Source of the DNA: Cycas panzhihuaensis | Lineage: Eukaryota > Cycadophyta | Direction of reading: 5' to 3' | Assembly (NCBI GenBank): GCA_023213395.1 | Contig: CM041465.1 | Span: 135,477,741 to 135,541,740, forward strand | DNA: 64,000 nucleotides | Shown here: positions 34,140 to 45,766 of the stretch, one piece after another | Numbering within the stretch: the stretch's first letter is position 1 | Layout: each line of letters opens with the position of its first letter | Translations under genes and position numbers: made by a program | The notes under the pieces: generated by a model | The model's input: only the letters and a program-made list of their open reading frames with translations | Database searches by the model: none | Told to the model about the DNA's origin: nothing

Positions 34140-36010
34140 AAGAGAAATAATACACACACATATAAGAAAGCATGGTACATCTATCACTCAGGTGACTCAT
34201 GACACATAGTTGAGGCCCACAAAATGCCTCATATATCTCCCTCCTATCCCTCTATACATACAAAATACATTTATCTCTATGAGTCCTTATGATATCTCCC
34301 CTATACTTCTGGTTATACTCTCTCCCCTCTACCTAAAGTCTACCCATATGTAGACTCTCTATAATATGGAAGGTGTTATCTTTGCTATACTATAGTACTT
34401 TTACCTATGCTAACATCATCCAATAAATATGGTGTCTCTCATCCTTGGCTAATCTAAGCTCTAAATCCCATGCTTTTATCTTTGCTCTTGTATCCATGTA
34501 TATATCTCAAGCTCAAAGTGCATAACTGAAGTGGCTAATATGACAGTATAATAGGGTATGATCCACTATGTTCCATGTCGGTGTCTCCTCCAATGCAATA
34601 ACATAGAGGAATATCAACTCTAATGTGTTCCTCACCTCCCCAAGAGTCATGATCTTATCATCTATCTAATGAAAACATATAAGTTGTAATTAGTCTACTA
34701 GAAAGAAAATCATGATAAAAAAGGAAATATAATTCGATATGAGAGAAACCAATCATCTGTCATACTTGATGGTTCACCTCCTCCTGCTGGCTCTGTTACC
34801 ATATCCTCCTCTACCTATGGTACTCCCTCTCTCTGTGACTCTTGGGGAGCCCCTTGGGTAAGCTCTCCCTCTTTTCCTTTGCTTCCTCCTCCTTTGCCCT
34901 TCTCATCTACTGAATCGAGCTCCATGCTCTGTATGGAACCTCCTCTATTTCTACCTTGTATTCTACCTGCTTTCTTAAGTACCTGTTGACTCCTTCCTTC
35001 TCTTTTACTGGTTGATGCCCCTCCTCTCCCTTCTTGACCCAACTTACCACCATCTGCATCATCTCTCCCACCTCTATCTCCTCTCTCTCCCCCTTTACCT
35101 CTCCCTTGACCAGTGATAGGAGCCTCTCCTACTACTCCTCTCTCTGCATCATTCATCTTATCATCACTCCATGTCAACAATCCTACATATACATCCTCTA
35201 CTAGTTATCTCTTAGTCATCCTACTTAGTAGAGGACTATGTTTACTCCTAGACATGATGGATGGCCTGTTATAGATCCTATCTCTCATATGCCACCTGTT
35301 CATCCCTAGATCCATGATAATTAGCTCTCTTGGCCTAATCAAATAAACATGGTTATATAACTAGTACATCAAGATAGATCTATAAGAAAATCCCCCTCTT
35401 CCTAACCTCCTAATCCTTGATAACTGAAGGTATATATTATCCACTATATATTGCCCCTAGTTTATCCTAATCCTTACTTACATATCCTCATAACTCCTAT
35501 CCACTAAGCTAGAACCCCATGAAATTTTAAGTTCTAGTTATCCTATATATGATAATCAAAACTATGATCCTCCATACCACATGAACATCCTCTATTATCC
35601 ATATGGCCTCTATAGATACACTGCGAAGGTCAATTTGATCTATAAAACTCATAAGGTACTAATTGTAAGTAGCCTGAGACTCGTTGTCTATCACCCTGCT
35701 TAGTCTCACCCTTTCCCCATACTAGCTGACTCCTAGAATTCTCCCTACATCCCTTAAAGTGATTTGTATCTCCCTAATCGCTCACACCCTGAATATGTTA
35801 TGTCTTGAAATCTAATAGTTAATGAAGTCATGCAGTATCTCATGCTCCATCACTAGCTGAGTTAATCCACTCACTCAAGAAAGCCCACAGGCCCTCAAAG
35901 TGACCCATCCTACCTCATCTAGCTAGCTAACTAACTCCCCAATGGCTAATCCTTCATTCTATCAAGTATCTATTCTCTCCAGAGGTTACATCACATCAAG
36001 ATGATTCCAT
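34140..36010 (-). pseudogene. Antisense ORF of gypsy element 2, plant-mobile-domain-like
   Basis: On the minus strand the proximal part (about 35850-35400) reads HEILHDFINY, NIFRV, REIQITLRDVGRILGVS, YGERVRLS and NQYLMSFIDQ. That matches the start of the plant mobile domain (aminotransferase-like; ITLQDV-LLGL-type core). Stops at Trp and Gln positions interrupt it. A stop-free Gly/Lys/Arg-rich stretch follows (34815-35180), then a segment with TLGEVRNTLELIF and KAWDLELRLAKDERH. Antisense ORFs between integrase and 3' LTR are known in Tat elements. Their role is unknown. A captured host gene is less likely, given the position inside the LTRs. Confidence 0.62.
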
Positions 36011-36091
36011 TAGTTACCTATTTTCATGATTTAAAATTTTAATTTTTATGTTTCTTTTTAAGAAAATTCAAAAGTGTAGTGACATGACTAA

Positions 36092-36215
36092 AAACATGAT
36101 CTCATAGTCAAAAATGTGATTTCATCACCAAAAATATAATTTCCTTTTATCACCCTGAATTATAAAATTATATTTTTGGCTGTGTTATCATATTTTTCAT
36201 TATGTTTTCATGTTT
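36092..36215. repeat. Imperfect 51-bp inverted repeat (foldback)
   Basis: Arms 36092-36142 and 36165-36215 with a 22-nt loop. 40 of 51 positions pair, and the inner 15 are perfect (CCAAAAATATAATTT). It lies just upstream of the antisense ORF, so it could form a hairpin in either transcript. A decayed MITE is the alternative. Confidence 0.75.
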
Positions 36216-36264
36216 CTAGTATAGTGCCCATACTTTTTGTACTATATCATCGCATTTAAAAATA

Positions 36265-36284
36265 TATATATATATATATATATA
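36265..36284. repeat. Short (TA)n microsatellite
   Basis: About ten TA units. Confidence 0.8.
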
Positions 36285-37002
36285 AAGAATAAAAGCTCAA
36301 CTTAGTGGATATCTAACTCCCTACTTCATGATGCTCTCATTAATATCCTGGAGCTGGTCTTCTATCAAAATAGCTCTTGTTCGCCCTAGGAATAAGAGAA
36401 AGAGCCTATGAGTAGCTCATTTCTCTGTCTCCCTCCTGTGAAAATAAAATTCCCTTTTCATCCTTTTTCTTAATAAAAGAAGGGGAGGGGGGGTGGGGTT
36501 TTCTCTCTTTTCTAAGGAAAACTTTTTCTTTTCATCCATTAAGTTTATCAAAGTGAATTCTATCTCTTTTCAACCACCATTATCATGTAAAATCACTTTG
36601 TGATGGTAAAATCATTCATATTCCCTTTGATAGGCCCATTCATCCTCTTTGGATATATTTACTTTTGTGGAGCTTTTTGGAGATATGATTTATTATCTCA
36701 TATTTATTGTTCCTTTATATTGATATTTATATTATTGTCTAAATTAATTGAGTCCCTTTTACCTATTAAAGGGACTAAACTATGACAGGGGACCCTCTAA
36801 AAGATGATTGCTGATGAGGTTAAACTATAATAATCGACCTCTGAAGGCCTTCACCCTGTTAATGAATCTAAACTATGGTGGATTGCTTCAAAAAGTCACT
36901 TGTTAATGAGCCCAAAAACTATGATAGTCCATCATTTATGCTCTAACAAAAGGATTTCCCTTTGATACATGGTTAAAAAGGGATAAACTATGACTAATTG
37001 TA

Positions 37003-37134
37003 TATTGAAGTCCCATCCAGTTTGTGGACATTTGGTATTGAAGTCCTATTTAGTTTATGGGCATTTGGTATTGAAGTCCCATTCAGTTTGTAGGCATTTA
37101 GTATTTAAGTCCCATCCAGTTTATGGGCATTTAG
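37003..37134 (+). repeat. 33-bp tandem repeat, 4 units, near 3' LTR
   Basis: Units begin at 37003, 37036, 37069 and 37102, each starting ATTGAAGTCCCATCCAG or a close variant. Because 33 is a multiple of three the frame stays open, giving an 11-residue repeat. However, the place between the antisense ORF and the polypurine tract is noncoding in related elements. More degenerate repeats built on TAAACTATG lie just before (36776-36990). Variable tandem repeats at this place are known in Tat elements as a source of satellites. Confidence 0.88.
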
Positions 37135-37378
37135 CATTAATCAATGGTTTAGTGAGTGAGAACCTAGTACTCTTGGGTAAGTTTTTAAGAGAGATTCCTT
37201 TAGTTTGTTATCATAAGAAGTTTATTTCAATTTATATCATAGAACTTTTGTAACTTAGTAATTTGTCATTCACATATCTCATCTAGATTCTATTGATTTT
37301 CAATAGAAAATCCTTTACCTTTATATTGTGACCTTTCACCATCCTACTTTCTTTTTGAAGTAGAAGCTTCAGATGCCA

Positions 37379-37385
37379 AGGGAAT
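37379..37385 (+). other. Polypurine tract of gypsy element 2
   Basis: AAGGGAA, three bases before the 3' LTR start TGTTTCAC at 37389. Confidence 0.6.
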
Positions 37386-37388
37386 AAA

Positions 37389-39696
37389 TGTTTCACTAAA
37401 ACATGGTCCTCTGTTTGACCTTTATTACTTTTGTTAGATCTTTTATATTCTTGCCATGTGAAGATGTTTGATTGAATTGGTTTATTATTGTATCAGGCCA
37501 TGTTTTGATGAAATGTTATATTGATTTAATTGATGATGTATGATGAATAATGATGGATATATTATTATACTATCATTTGTCAATTAATGATAACTATAGC
37601 ACTAAATTCTTTCTTTCATAATAATTCTAATTCATTTCTTTCTTTGAAACCTTCCTATTTTATTGTTTTCACATTGATTTCACCCTTAACTTCTCATTTT
37701 TAATTAAATTTTAGGCTTGCGCTTATAGTTTTCATTACTTTTTGGGTTATTTTCCTCATCAATGAAGTCATTCATAATGACATTTATCATCAAAAATTAT
37801 TTTTTGACCTTCTTACTTAATAAGTCATTTTGACCTCCCGACTTGTTTCATTTTTGGTGCTGCCAAAAATGTGACCAATCATATTTTTAGTATAAAGCCA
37901 TATTTTGGCTTGCCAAGAATACAAATGATTGCATTTTTTACTGTTATACATACAAAACTTAGCTAGTGTACTGGATTCTCATATACTGCCACCCAAATTT
38001 GATGCAAACTTGTCCCTTTCATGGCTATAATTATAATAAACCCTATTTGTAATTTAGATAAATATTTTTGAAGGGAAAGAGATCAAGTTTAGAGGGCCTT
38101 TTTTGAGAGAGTTTTTGGAGATTTTCTCTAGAGACTTTGCTACTGGTATTAAAAAGACTACTATTTTTGAGAAAAATGGTGAAATCAAAAGAGGTTTTGA
38201 AGCTTCAATTATTATGTTTACTGATGCTCATTTTCATTGATGACCTTCTTCAAATCTTTTGGTTTCTTTTAAGGTTTTTAGCTTCAAACTTCTTTGTCAA
38301 TTGGTAAGATCTTTCCTATTGACAACTCTTATGATTTCACTACTCTTGGGTAACTATCTATACTCATAATCTTTCTCTCCTTCTTACTGATTATTGAGGT
38401 GCTTTTGTATTTATTTTTTGTCTAAGAAATTTGGTTGAAAGGTTTACCCTTTATGGAACAAAAAGGAGATACACTAATGTGAAGCATGGTCATATCTTCA
38501 CTATCTAAATAACTACCTCCTCCTATTCTTCCATAGTTGTCCAAATTTCCAAGGGGATTGCCTTTTTATTTTTGGCTTATTTATGGTTGTCTTTGTTTAT
38601 TCTTTCCTTTGCTGGTCTTAAAGGAAGAATTTGAAATAGTTTGATCATATGAAGGGAAGAAAGCTATTCTAAAGCAGGATTTTTTCAAATAGGAATGTAG
38701 TCATAGTATTTTTCTTATTTGATTTTACTCTTTGGTTTATTCTTTCGATTTAAAAAGGAAATTTAAATTTATGAATGATATATCTTTGATTTGATCAGAT
38801 CATATAGGGTTTAAGGATCCCTTTGGTGTCCGATTAGCTCCAATTATGATAGAACCTCCTTGTGTTTTAGTTTGTTGCTTGCTTAAACTTTATGACTTGG
38901 ATATGATTGGTTGAATACATTATTTATGGTATGAAAATAATTCATAATAGTAGTAGTTAGTCTTAATAAAAAACCTCTCTTTTTATCTTATAAGCATTCT
39001 CTAAGAAAGATAGCATATAATTGGAAATTAAAAGCTTCATATAAAAAATTACAAGTTATTAGATCTCTTGATGGTTTTGCATACATAGTTGCATGTTGTA
39101 TTGCATGTCATGTTAGTGCTTTTTCTTTCCTTGAAAAGTATGTTGCATCCAAAGGAAATAGTCTCATACTCATTTTAGTGTGCTTCATCTTCTGAAATAA
39201 AAAAACAAAAAAGATATTGAATGCATGGTTAGTCTTTTATTTGCATATTGAAAGAAGGTGGATAGGTTTTATGGTCTCATTGATTGCCTTTGTGGTTTCA
39301 TTTGATCTGAACATAGAAAACCAAAAAAAAGAGAAACAAAACTCCTTCCATTTACTTAGCCCTTCTCCTTCATTTAAGTAAAACTTAAAATCTTAAAAGA
39401 ATAGGAGGAAAGGAGTCCTTAGGAAGGATATAAGAGATATTGTTATCCTAATTTTGAATCCAGAACTCCTTCATTCAATTGTATAGGCTAGTGGATTTGA
39501 TTACCTCCTTATATCCTAGCCTTTTATTGCTTCACTTATACCTTCATTAAATGGCATAATCTAGTGGAGGCTCCTTTTTAGGAGTTGGAAAAGGTTATCT
39601 CACTTTAGTTTCCTACCTCTTAATTAAGGTTTCAAATAAAGGAAAACAACGGGAAGATTAAGAGGTGTCTAATCTAGGTCCCCCAAATCCCAACCA
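37389..39696 (+). repeat. 3' LTR of gypsy element 2
   Basis: About 2308 bp, similar along its length to 22516-24840 with many substitutions and small indels. It ends CAACCA. The following bases CTAAT match the left flank CTTAC at only three of five positions, so the target duplication is no longer clear. Confidence 0.88.
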
Positions 39697-41274
39697 CTAA
39701 TGCCTTCTAATAGTTTTCATATATTTTCTCCATTCCATAATATGACAAAGTACATGTGTATGGAGATAAAAGTGAATAGGTATTTTGAGTTGAGAACATA
39801 TAAAGGACATCCAATAATGAGGGAGCATATAAGAAATCTATAGGATGGATCATACCATTAACAAGATCATCGAACTTATAAGTTGACTTACTGATATTTG
39901 TATAAAAGAGTACTAATTCATAATAAACATCTACATTTGTTATGTTCTCTTATTTTTATGTCAAGTTTTGTCAATTGTAGTTGCATGAAAGTCATTGGCT
40001 ACCTCGTATATTATTTTTCATTACTTCATTCTTAGCTAAATCATGGTAAATTTTAACAACATTAAATAAAAAATAAATATAGATTATTAAGCGTCCTTCA
40101 AGGCCTAAGAACTAATCTTGGTGAGATAATTTTTTTTTTTTTTTGTGCATTTAGGAAGATATTTGTTGCCTTCCTTTGTTATTCCCTACAAGTATAATCT
40201 CCTTTTCCTCCTATGACAAATTTCCTTTTCAACTTATTATTGAATTCATGACATTGCCTCTATTAAATTTTACATAAATTAATTTATATGGCTTAATAAA
40301 TTGCAAAGCCTTTGTGCACCATACATTATTAGTTTATAGTAGAGATGTCATTAAATGATTGATCACTTTCTTACATTATTACATTTAGAGCCAATATTCA
40401 TCAATCCTCCCAAATAAGGTAATTATATATTTTCCAATTTTTATAGACACCAAACAAACCCTAAGATATTTGAGTTGATCAACTTGATTTTATTCCTCTA
40501 AATCCCCATGTCTATTAGTCAAAGATATATGTAGATATGTATGTCTATATACATTCATCACATCCTTCCATGCATTATATTTATTGTGCCTACAAGATGA
40601 TGCCTATTAGATGCTTTGCAATACCTCACTCAACATTCCTATTACATCTATGTTGAGTTGTATACCTCCTCACTTCTTTAATACACACCATTTAACATTC
40701 TAAACATGAACTTCCTTCACCTTGAGACAACAAGAACCATTAACAAATTATGAAATATAACATCAAAATATCTTTTCTAAAATGTTTATGATACATGCAT
40801 ATTTTGATTTACTAAATGTATATATTTAATATTTACTTGGAATGACTGTTTCACAACCATTATTAGATTAATATTTCCATCGTCTCTTTCATATTATGAC
40901 TTTATTTCTTGATGGTTATTTCAATGAGTAAGTTAGTTTGATTAGTAGATGAGTTGTACTATAGGCACATAATTTAGTGGGCCATATGGATAAATCTTGT
41001 AGGATCCTCAACTTTCACATATGCACACCCCCCATTATCCCATTTTTTCCTATTTAATTTTAAATAGGCTACATTTATCTATTTTTATTTTATTAGTCAC
41101 TTCTTTTTAAAAACATTTTGCTTAATATATTAGAGTTTAATGACATATTTGAAGGGTGATTTCCAAACTAATTTACATATATCTCTTATTTTATTTAGGT
41201 TTGTTCTTATTTTATCAAACTCTTAAAGGAAAAAAAAAAGTTTTTATCTTATTTTTATTATCATTTTCTTATTG

Positions 41275-41276
<2 letters not shown>
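39697..41276. other. AT-rich interval, no feature seen
   Basis: Between gypsy element 2 and the compound microsatellite. No coding domain, terminal repeat or RNA gene was recognised. Confidence 0.5.
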
Positions 41277-41278
<2 letters not shown>

Positions 41279-41334
<56 letters not shown>

Positions 41335-41453
41335 CAGATAGATAGATAGATATGTGTGTGTGTAGATATATATGTACGTATATATAGATACACACATACA
41401 CACACATGTGCACACACACATATATGTATGTATGTATACATACATACATATAT
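41279..41453. repeat. Compound microsatellite with palindrome
   Basis: (TC)n to 41313, (TA)n to 41334, GATA repeats, then mixed TG/CA tracts. A perfect 34-nt TATG/CATA palindrome centred between 41436 and 41437 follows. The predicted Leu/Ser and Tyr/Ile peptides across it are not genes. Confidence 0.95.
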
Positions 41454-41758
41454 ATTATTAATGAATTTACATAGTGGAGGGTATTTACTTTTATTTTTCA
41501 TCTCAAGAATTTCATTTTCCCTTCTAACTTGACAACTATTATAAAAAACTAAATAGAATTATTGGGATCTAATTGTATTATCCTTTGACTTGAATCTTAG
41601 TTATGACTAAACATAGATTTTATAGATTATGACCAACACCAAACTATATTAAAAGGACATAAGTCATTAAGAGAAAATTATCACATCTTTATTGATAAGT
41701 TCCATCCATCTACTTGTGAATAATTAAATTATAATTAATGAACTATACGTAAGCCAAT

Positions 41759-42336
41759 ATCAAAATGTAGGTTAAATTGCTTCTTGAATCAACTTTACTA
41801 GCTTATGTCACCTCCCTTAACCTCTTCCCTTCCAAAAGTAATTACTTAATGAGGGTAGACTTAACTTTATGTGAATATCTAGTCATCTTTCTCTACTTAC
41901 AAACCTCTACCTACCTTTTATGACCGTTGAGTGTTCTCCCTCTATAACTCCTCCTATTTGTAGTCAAGTCATCTACTAATGTAATCTAGATGAAATCTCT
42001 TTTTTAACCTTCAAATACCCAGTAAAAATATCCACTATCTCCATGATCTTCCCAAATGAATGGGATGTATCATGAAAAAATAAACCCAACTTAAAACCAT
42101 TATGAATTTTCACAAAACAAGCTCCTTCAAATAGGCCACCATCCCACTCATATCAATGCCGATATTCATCCATTAGTGTGAATTTATTTATATTTAATTA
42201 TTGCATCTAAATACATGTATTTCATAACTAGCCTATTAATTAAAGTAGAATCAAGAAAAAAAGTAGTGCCAAATAATAATACTTACTTAATGGTCTCCTA
42301 AACCGTAAGGTATAAAGGAGGTCCATTAGGTTTACA
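41759..42336 (-). repeat. Left LTR remnant of element 3
   Basis: About 578 bp, diverged but alignable with 46720-47311. Shared landmarks include TTGTGTCACCTC-like and TAATGAGGGTAGA sequences and a CCAAATGAATGGGAT-like block. Confidence 0.65.
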
Positions 42337-44700
42337 AGCAGATTCTCCACCATAGATAAAATCATATATCCATCCTCCTAGTTATCTAACCGTAAAAGAA
42401 AAATCACAATCTCACCAAAATGTATATAAAACTCAAGTTCCCTATGAGAAAATTCATTACTCAAGTGGAAAAATCCATATTTGTTAGTAGTCCTTTAACC
42501 AACCAATCACAAATGAAGTAATTATTATGCCAATCAACTGCTCTTTATAAAATAAATTCACTGGTGTCACATGTAATAACTTGTTACAAAACATGCATGC
42601 AACATGCCATACAGTATCTATAGGGCTCACTTCACTACCAAGTGGCCACTTATGAAATTATAATCCCTAATTCAATCTTTTTATCAACATCCTATCACTA
42701 GTGTATATACAAATAATTGAAATTCTACATACTCTATCATCAAAAATGGGTTGCAAAAATATTATAATACCATATAACATTGTTGCAACCTAGAAATTAG
42801 GAAATTCAAAGTGGTAAAAGCCTTTAACTTTTGACATCTATAATTCCCTCATCTAGAGTTATATTTCTATTATCCACTTATTATTTTAATTCTTTTAGAA
42901 GGCTCTACATGATCATAGCCTCAAAGGCCTAGTTTTCAACCTATAAACTATGATTAAATTTAGTAACGATTTAATGCCATTTTCCCCATATTATTAAAAA
43001 GAAAAGTTGAACTCCTAGTCAAATCCATTAACATTCACTTTCCATTATGATTTTACAATATTGTCCTCATCCAACTTCTATTTCCATCTCTAAGTAACTA
43101 TTGTAACTACTAATCATATGGTGCATGACACCTATATACAACATTCATCTCACATCCACAATATAAAAATAGTTAGAAAAAATAAAAGACAACATTAGCC
43201 TCATATAATATACAACCTCTTAGTATATAAGGTCACTGCTATAACAATTTGATGCTTATAACCACATTATCATCATTGACCTCTTTTTCTTAGGCTTAGA
43301 AGTCTGCTTCTATCTATTAATTTGTATTTAATCTATAATTATTATTTTACTCTATACAACAACTCCTTTGGGTGTATTATAATATATTCTATAACCAATT
43401 TAGGGTTTCCTTCCTCAACTATATCCCTAAACAACAAATGATTATATCGAGGCTCAAATATGATTTCTCACCTTATAGCAAAACCAATTGTTATACACTT
43501 AATCTCTTTAGGCATCAACCTTTACAAATGTAATATGAAGATGTAATAAATAGTTAATTCCATATTTTTCTTTTATCTAAAGTACTAGTCATTATACCTA
43601 TTATATTTCCTTCTTTTTCTTTCCATTGTTCTACCATCTTGGAATTTTCCATCTTCATTTCCTCTTATCAAACCTTGCTTACTATTATGCTCAGTTATAG
43701 GCATATGTCTCTTACTTAAGCTCAAGAAATGTTTTCCTTTAGTATCTACAACATCCCAACTTTTAACAACCCATTACTCTTCTTTTTTGGTATTTGAATA
43801 ATCAACACAAAGATATATGACCATAACTAAAATTATATCATTAAAATTTAGAAGCTCTCCTACAAGTATAATTTTTGCTAGAATCATCCCATTCACTTAG
43901 GATAGAAAACCCTAATTTATTTTCTTTAATAGTCATAATCATTTATTTTATACTATTTCTAATCACATCCTCTAATTCTTTTTGTATTAAAGTTATTATT
44001 GTAGTGACTATGCCTTCATCCTCTTTCTATGTTTTGGCACCTTGGTCTAACATACTTTCACTCTTTCTATTTTGTACTCTCGCAAACCTATTATCAACTC
44101 TATTTAGTATATGATTCATTCATTACTTTATATGATTCATTCATTGCTTCATTATCTCATCAATGTTTATATTAGAAACTACTTTTGGTATATTGCTAAG
44201 TGATCCTCCTCCATTTATTATAATTGCATCAAATAAAGTGTTCTCTCTTATTTTACTCATCGTATTAAAATATGATTCCATCACTATCTCTACTATTACT
44301 CCTTTAAGAAATTGAACTTGTGTATTTTCAAGTTCTTTAGCTTATAACCATAATTTATGTAAGATATCCATCTTTATATTATGATATCCATAAGCTTTAA
44401 TAATAACTTATTAAAGTTCTCTATAGAAAGCACCACTTTTTGTTTGCTTCACACAAACCACTATCACAAATTCTTATGCATGAATTTTCTATTTCCATTC
44501 TATGATTTCTTTAACATTGCCTATGTAATCTTTGCTTTCCTTTTCTATATCCTCAACTTTAATGCCCTCTTATTATTCATTTATTAAATTACTACTATTC
44601 TCAATCATGTGATTATCATTACCATAACACACTACCTTTGCATCTAACTCTAGGATTTCCACCTCTTAATGATCTTGCACTAGCTTCAATGCTGTCATTG
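42337..44700 (-). other. Internal region of element 3, no domain recognised
   Basis: The minus strand keeps short coding-like pieces (for example DHEVEILELDAKV-like residues near 44650) but no protease, RT or integrase motif that I can support. Plus-strand frames here are probably chance. Confidence 0.4.
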
Positions 44701-45752
44701 CTTCTTGGGATTCATTATTTTTGTCTTTAACCTATATTATATTCACTTGTAACATGTTTATTTTAGCTTACATTCACTTCCCTATGTCATCCTAATATTC
44801 CAACCCAATCAGAACTAAAAATTATCCTACCACTATATCATTAGGGTTCACTTCCAATAGCTCTCTTAGTATTAGAAATACTTATGCTTCTTCCTTAAGT
44901 ATTAATGGGTAATCCATCACCTTATACATGTAATTGGTATATTCTTCATCAACTTACTCTATTGAGTGCAAAATTTATCCATATAGCATATCTACAAGGG
45001 ATTATCATCATCATCAAGGTCTCTCAAACCTCTCTTTCTTTCATTTGATATTGGCCTACATTATATTTCATGAATCTCATATGATACTAATGCATTATTT
45101 ATATCTGACATTGATACTTCTCTTACCATTGGAGTAGAAGTTTGTCATACCAATGGCTCATTAGCTTTCTTCACTACAATATAATCTTTCATCACCTTCC
45201 ATATATTTTATCCTTTGTATATATACTCATCATTATTAAGCATAAATTTCTCTATGATTTGGTCTTTCATCTGACTCCCTATAGAAATCTTCACTTCCCC
45301 TTTATCATTCACTCCTCTTGCAGATGTTTCCACTAAGTACATGGATATCTTATCAATCTAGTTTTAATAAATTCAATCTTTTTAGGGTTTCTCATGTTAC
45401 TATTCATAAGTGGTGCTCCATAGCATTTAACCAAGTGAGCATCTCTTTTGGGCATCCATTAAAATACACAACATCCTTTTCCATTATGTCTCCTCTCCTT
45501 TCCATTTGTTGCTTTATTAAAAATAACAACAAATTGGAAACTTGTTGTTTAGGTTATTTATGGTTTTATTTCTCCTAGTTCCTATTTTCCATCTCCTCTA
45601 TATACTTTTTAGAGTTGCATTCTCTTTTATGGCTATAGCCAATTTATACCTCTTTGTCATTTTGTATGTAATCTTCATCCTTTCCTCTAATTATTATGTA
45701 ATTTTTCTTTTTTTCTTTTCCAAATTTTATCTTAACATTGCTATGAAATGTT
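44701..45752 (-). pseudogene. Gag-like region of element 3
   Basis: Just downstream of the primer site on the minus strand, short pieces read VVYFNGCPKEMLTWLNAMEHH, then KHLQEE, KGKVKISIGSQMKDQIIEKFM and YIYKG. The pattern of Trp, then GK..I....MK....KF matches the middle of Ty3 gag capsid domains. Stops are frequent. No zinc knuckle was found. I am moderately sure that this is gag and unsure of the family. Confidence 0.5.
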
Positions 45753-45764
45753 GCTCTAATACCA
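45753..45764 (-). other. Primer binding site of element 3
   Basis: TGGTATTAGAGC on the minus strand, one transition from the initiator-Met site, two bases inside an LTR-like end (…TATCA). Confidence 0.7.
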
Positions 45765-45766
45765 AA

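Larger units (their letters stand above)
22516..39696 (+). mobile_element. Ty3/gypsy element 2, Tat-like, 17 kb, decayed
   Basis: Two LTRs of about 2.3 kb flank gag, protease, RT, RNase H and integrase in gypsy order. After the integrase come a second RNase H (32899-33300), an antisense region resembling a plant mobile domain (34140-36010), a foldback and 33-bp tandem repeats. Gag, pre-protease, protease, RT and integrase blocks all resemble gypsy element 1, so they are related families. A Tat element is the best fit: large size, extra RNase H and antisense ORF between integrase and 3' LTR. It has stops throughout and is strongly AT-rich and CpG-poor. Confidence 0.88.

Noticed and set aside
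34815-35180. Possible host gene encoding a Gly-rich protein
   Set aside because: It lies between the integrase and 3' LTR of gypsy element 2 and joins the antisense mobile-domain-like region, so it belongs to the element.
36990-37253. 87-codon plus-strand frame with 11-residue repeats
   Set aside because: It is open only because the 33-bp repeat keeps the phase. The position just before the polypurine tract is noncoding in related elements.
41156-41501. Frames with Leu-Ser and Arg-Glu repeats
   Set aside because: They are translated TC and TA microsatellites on either strand.
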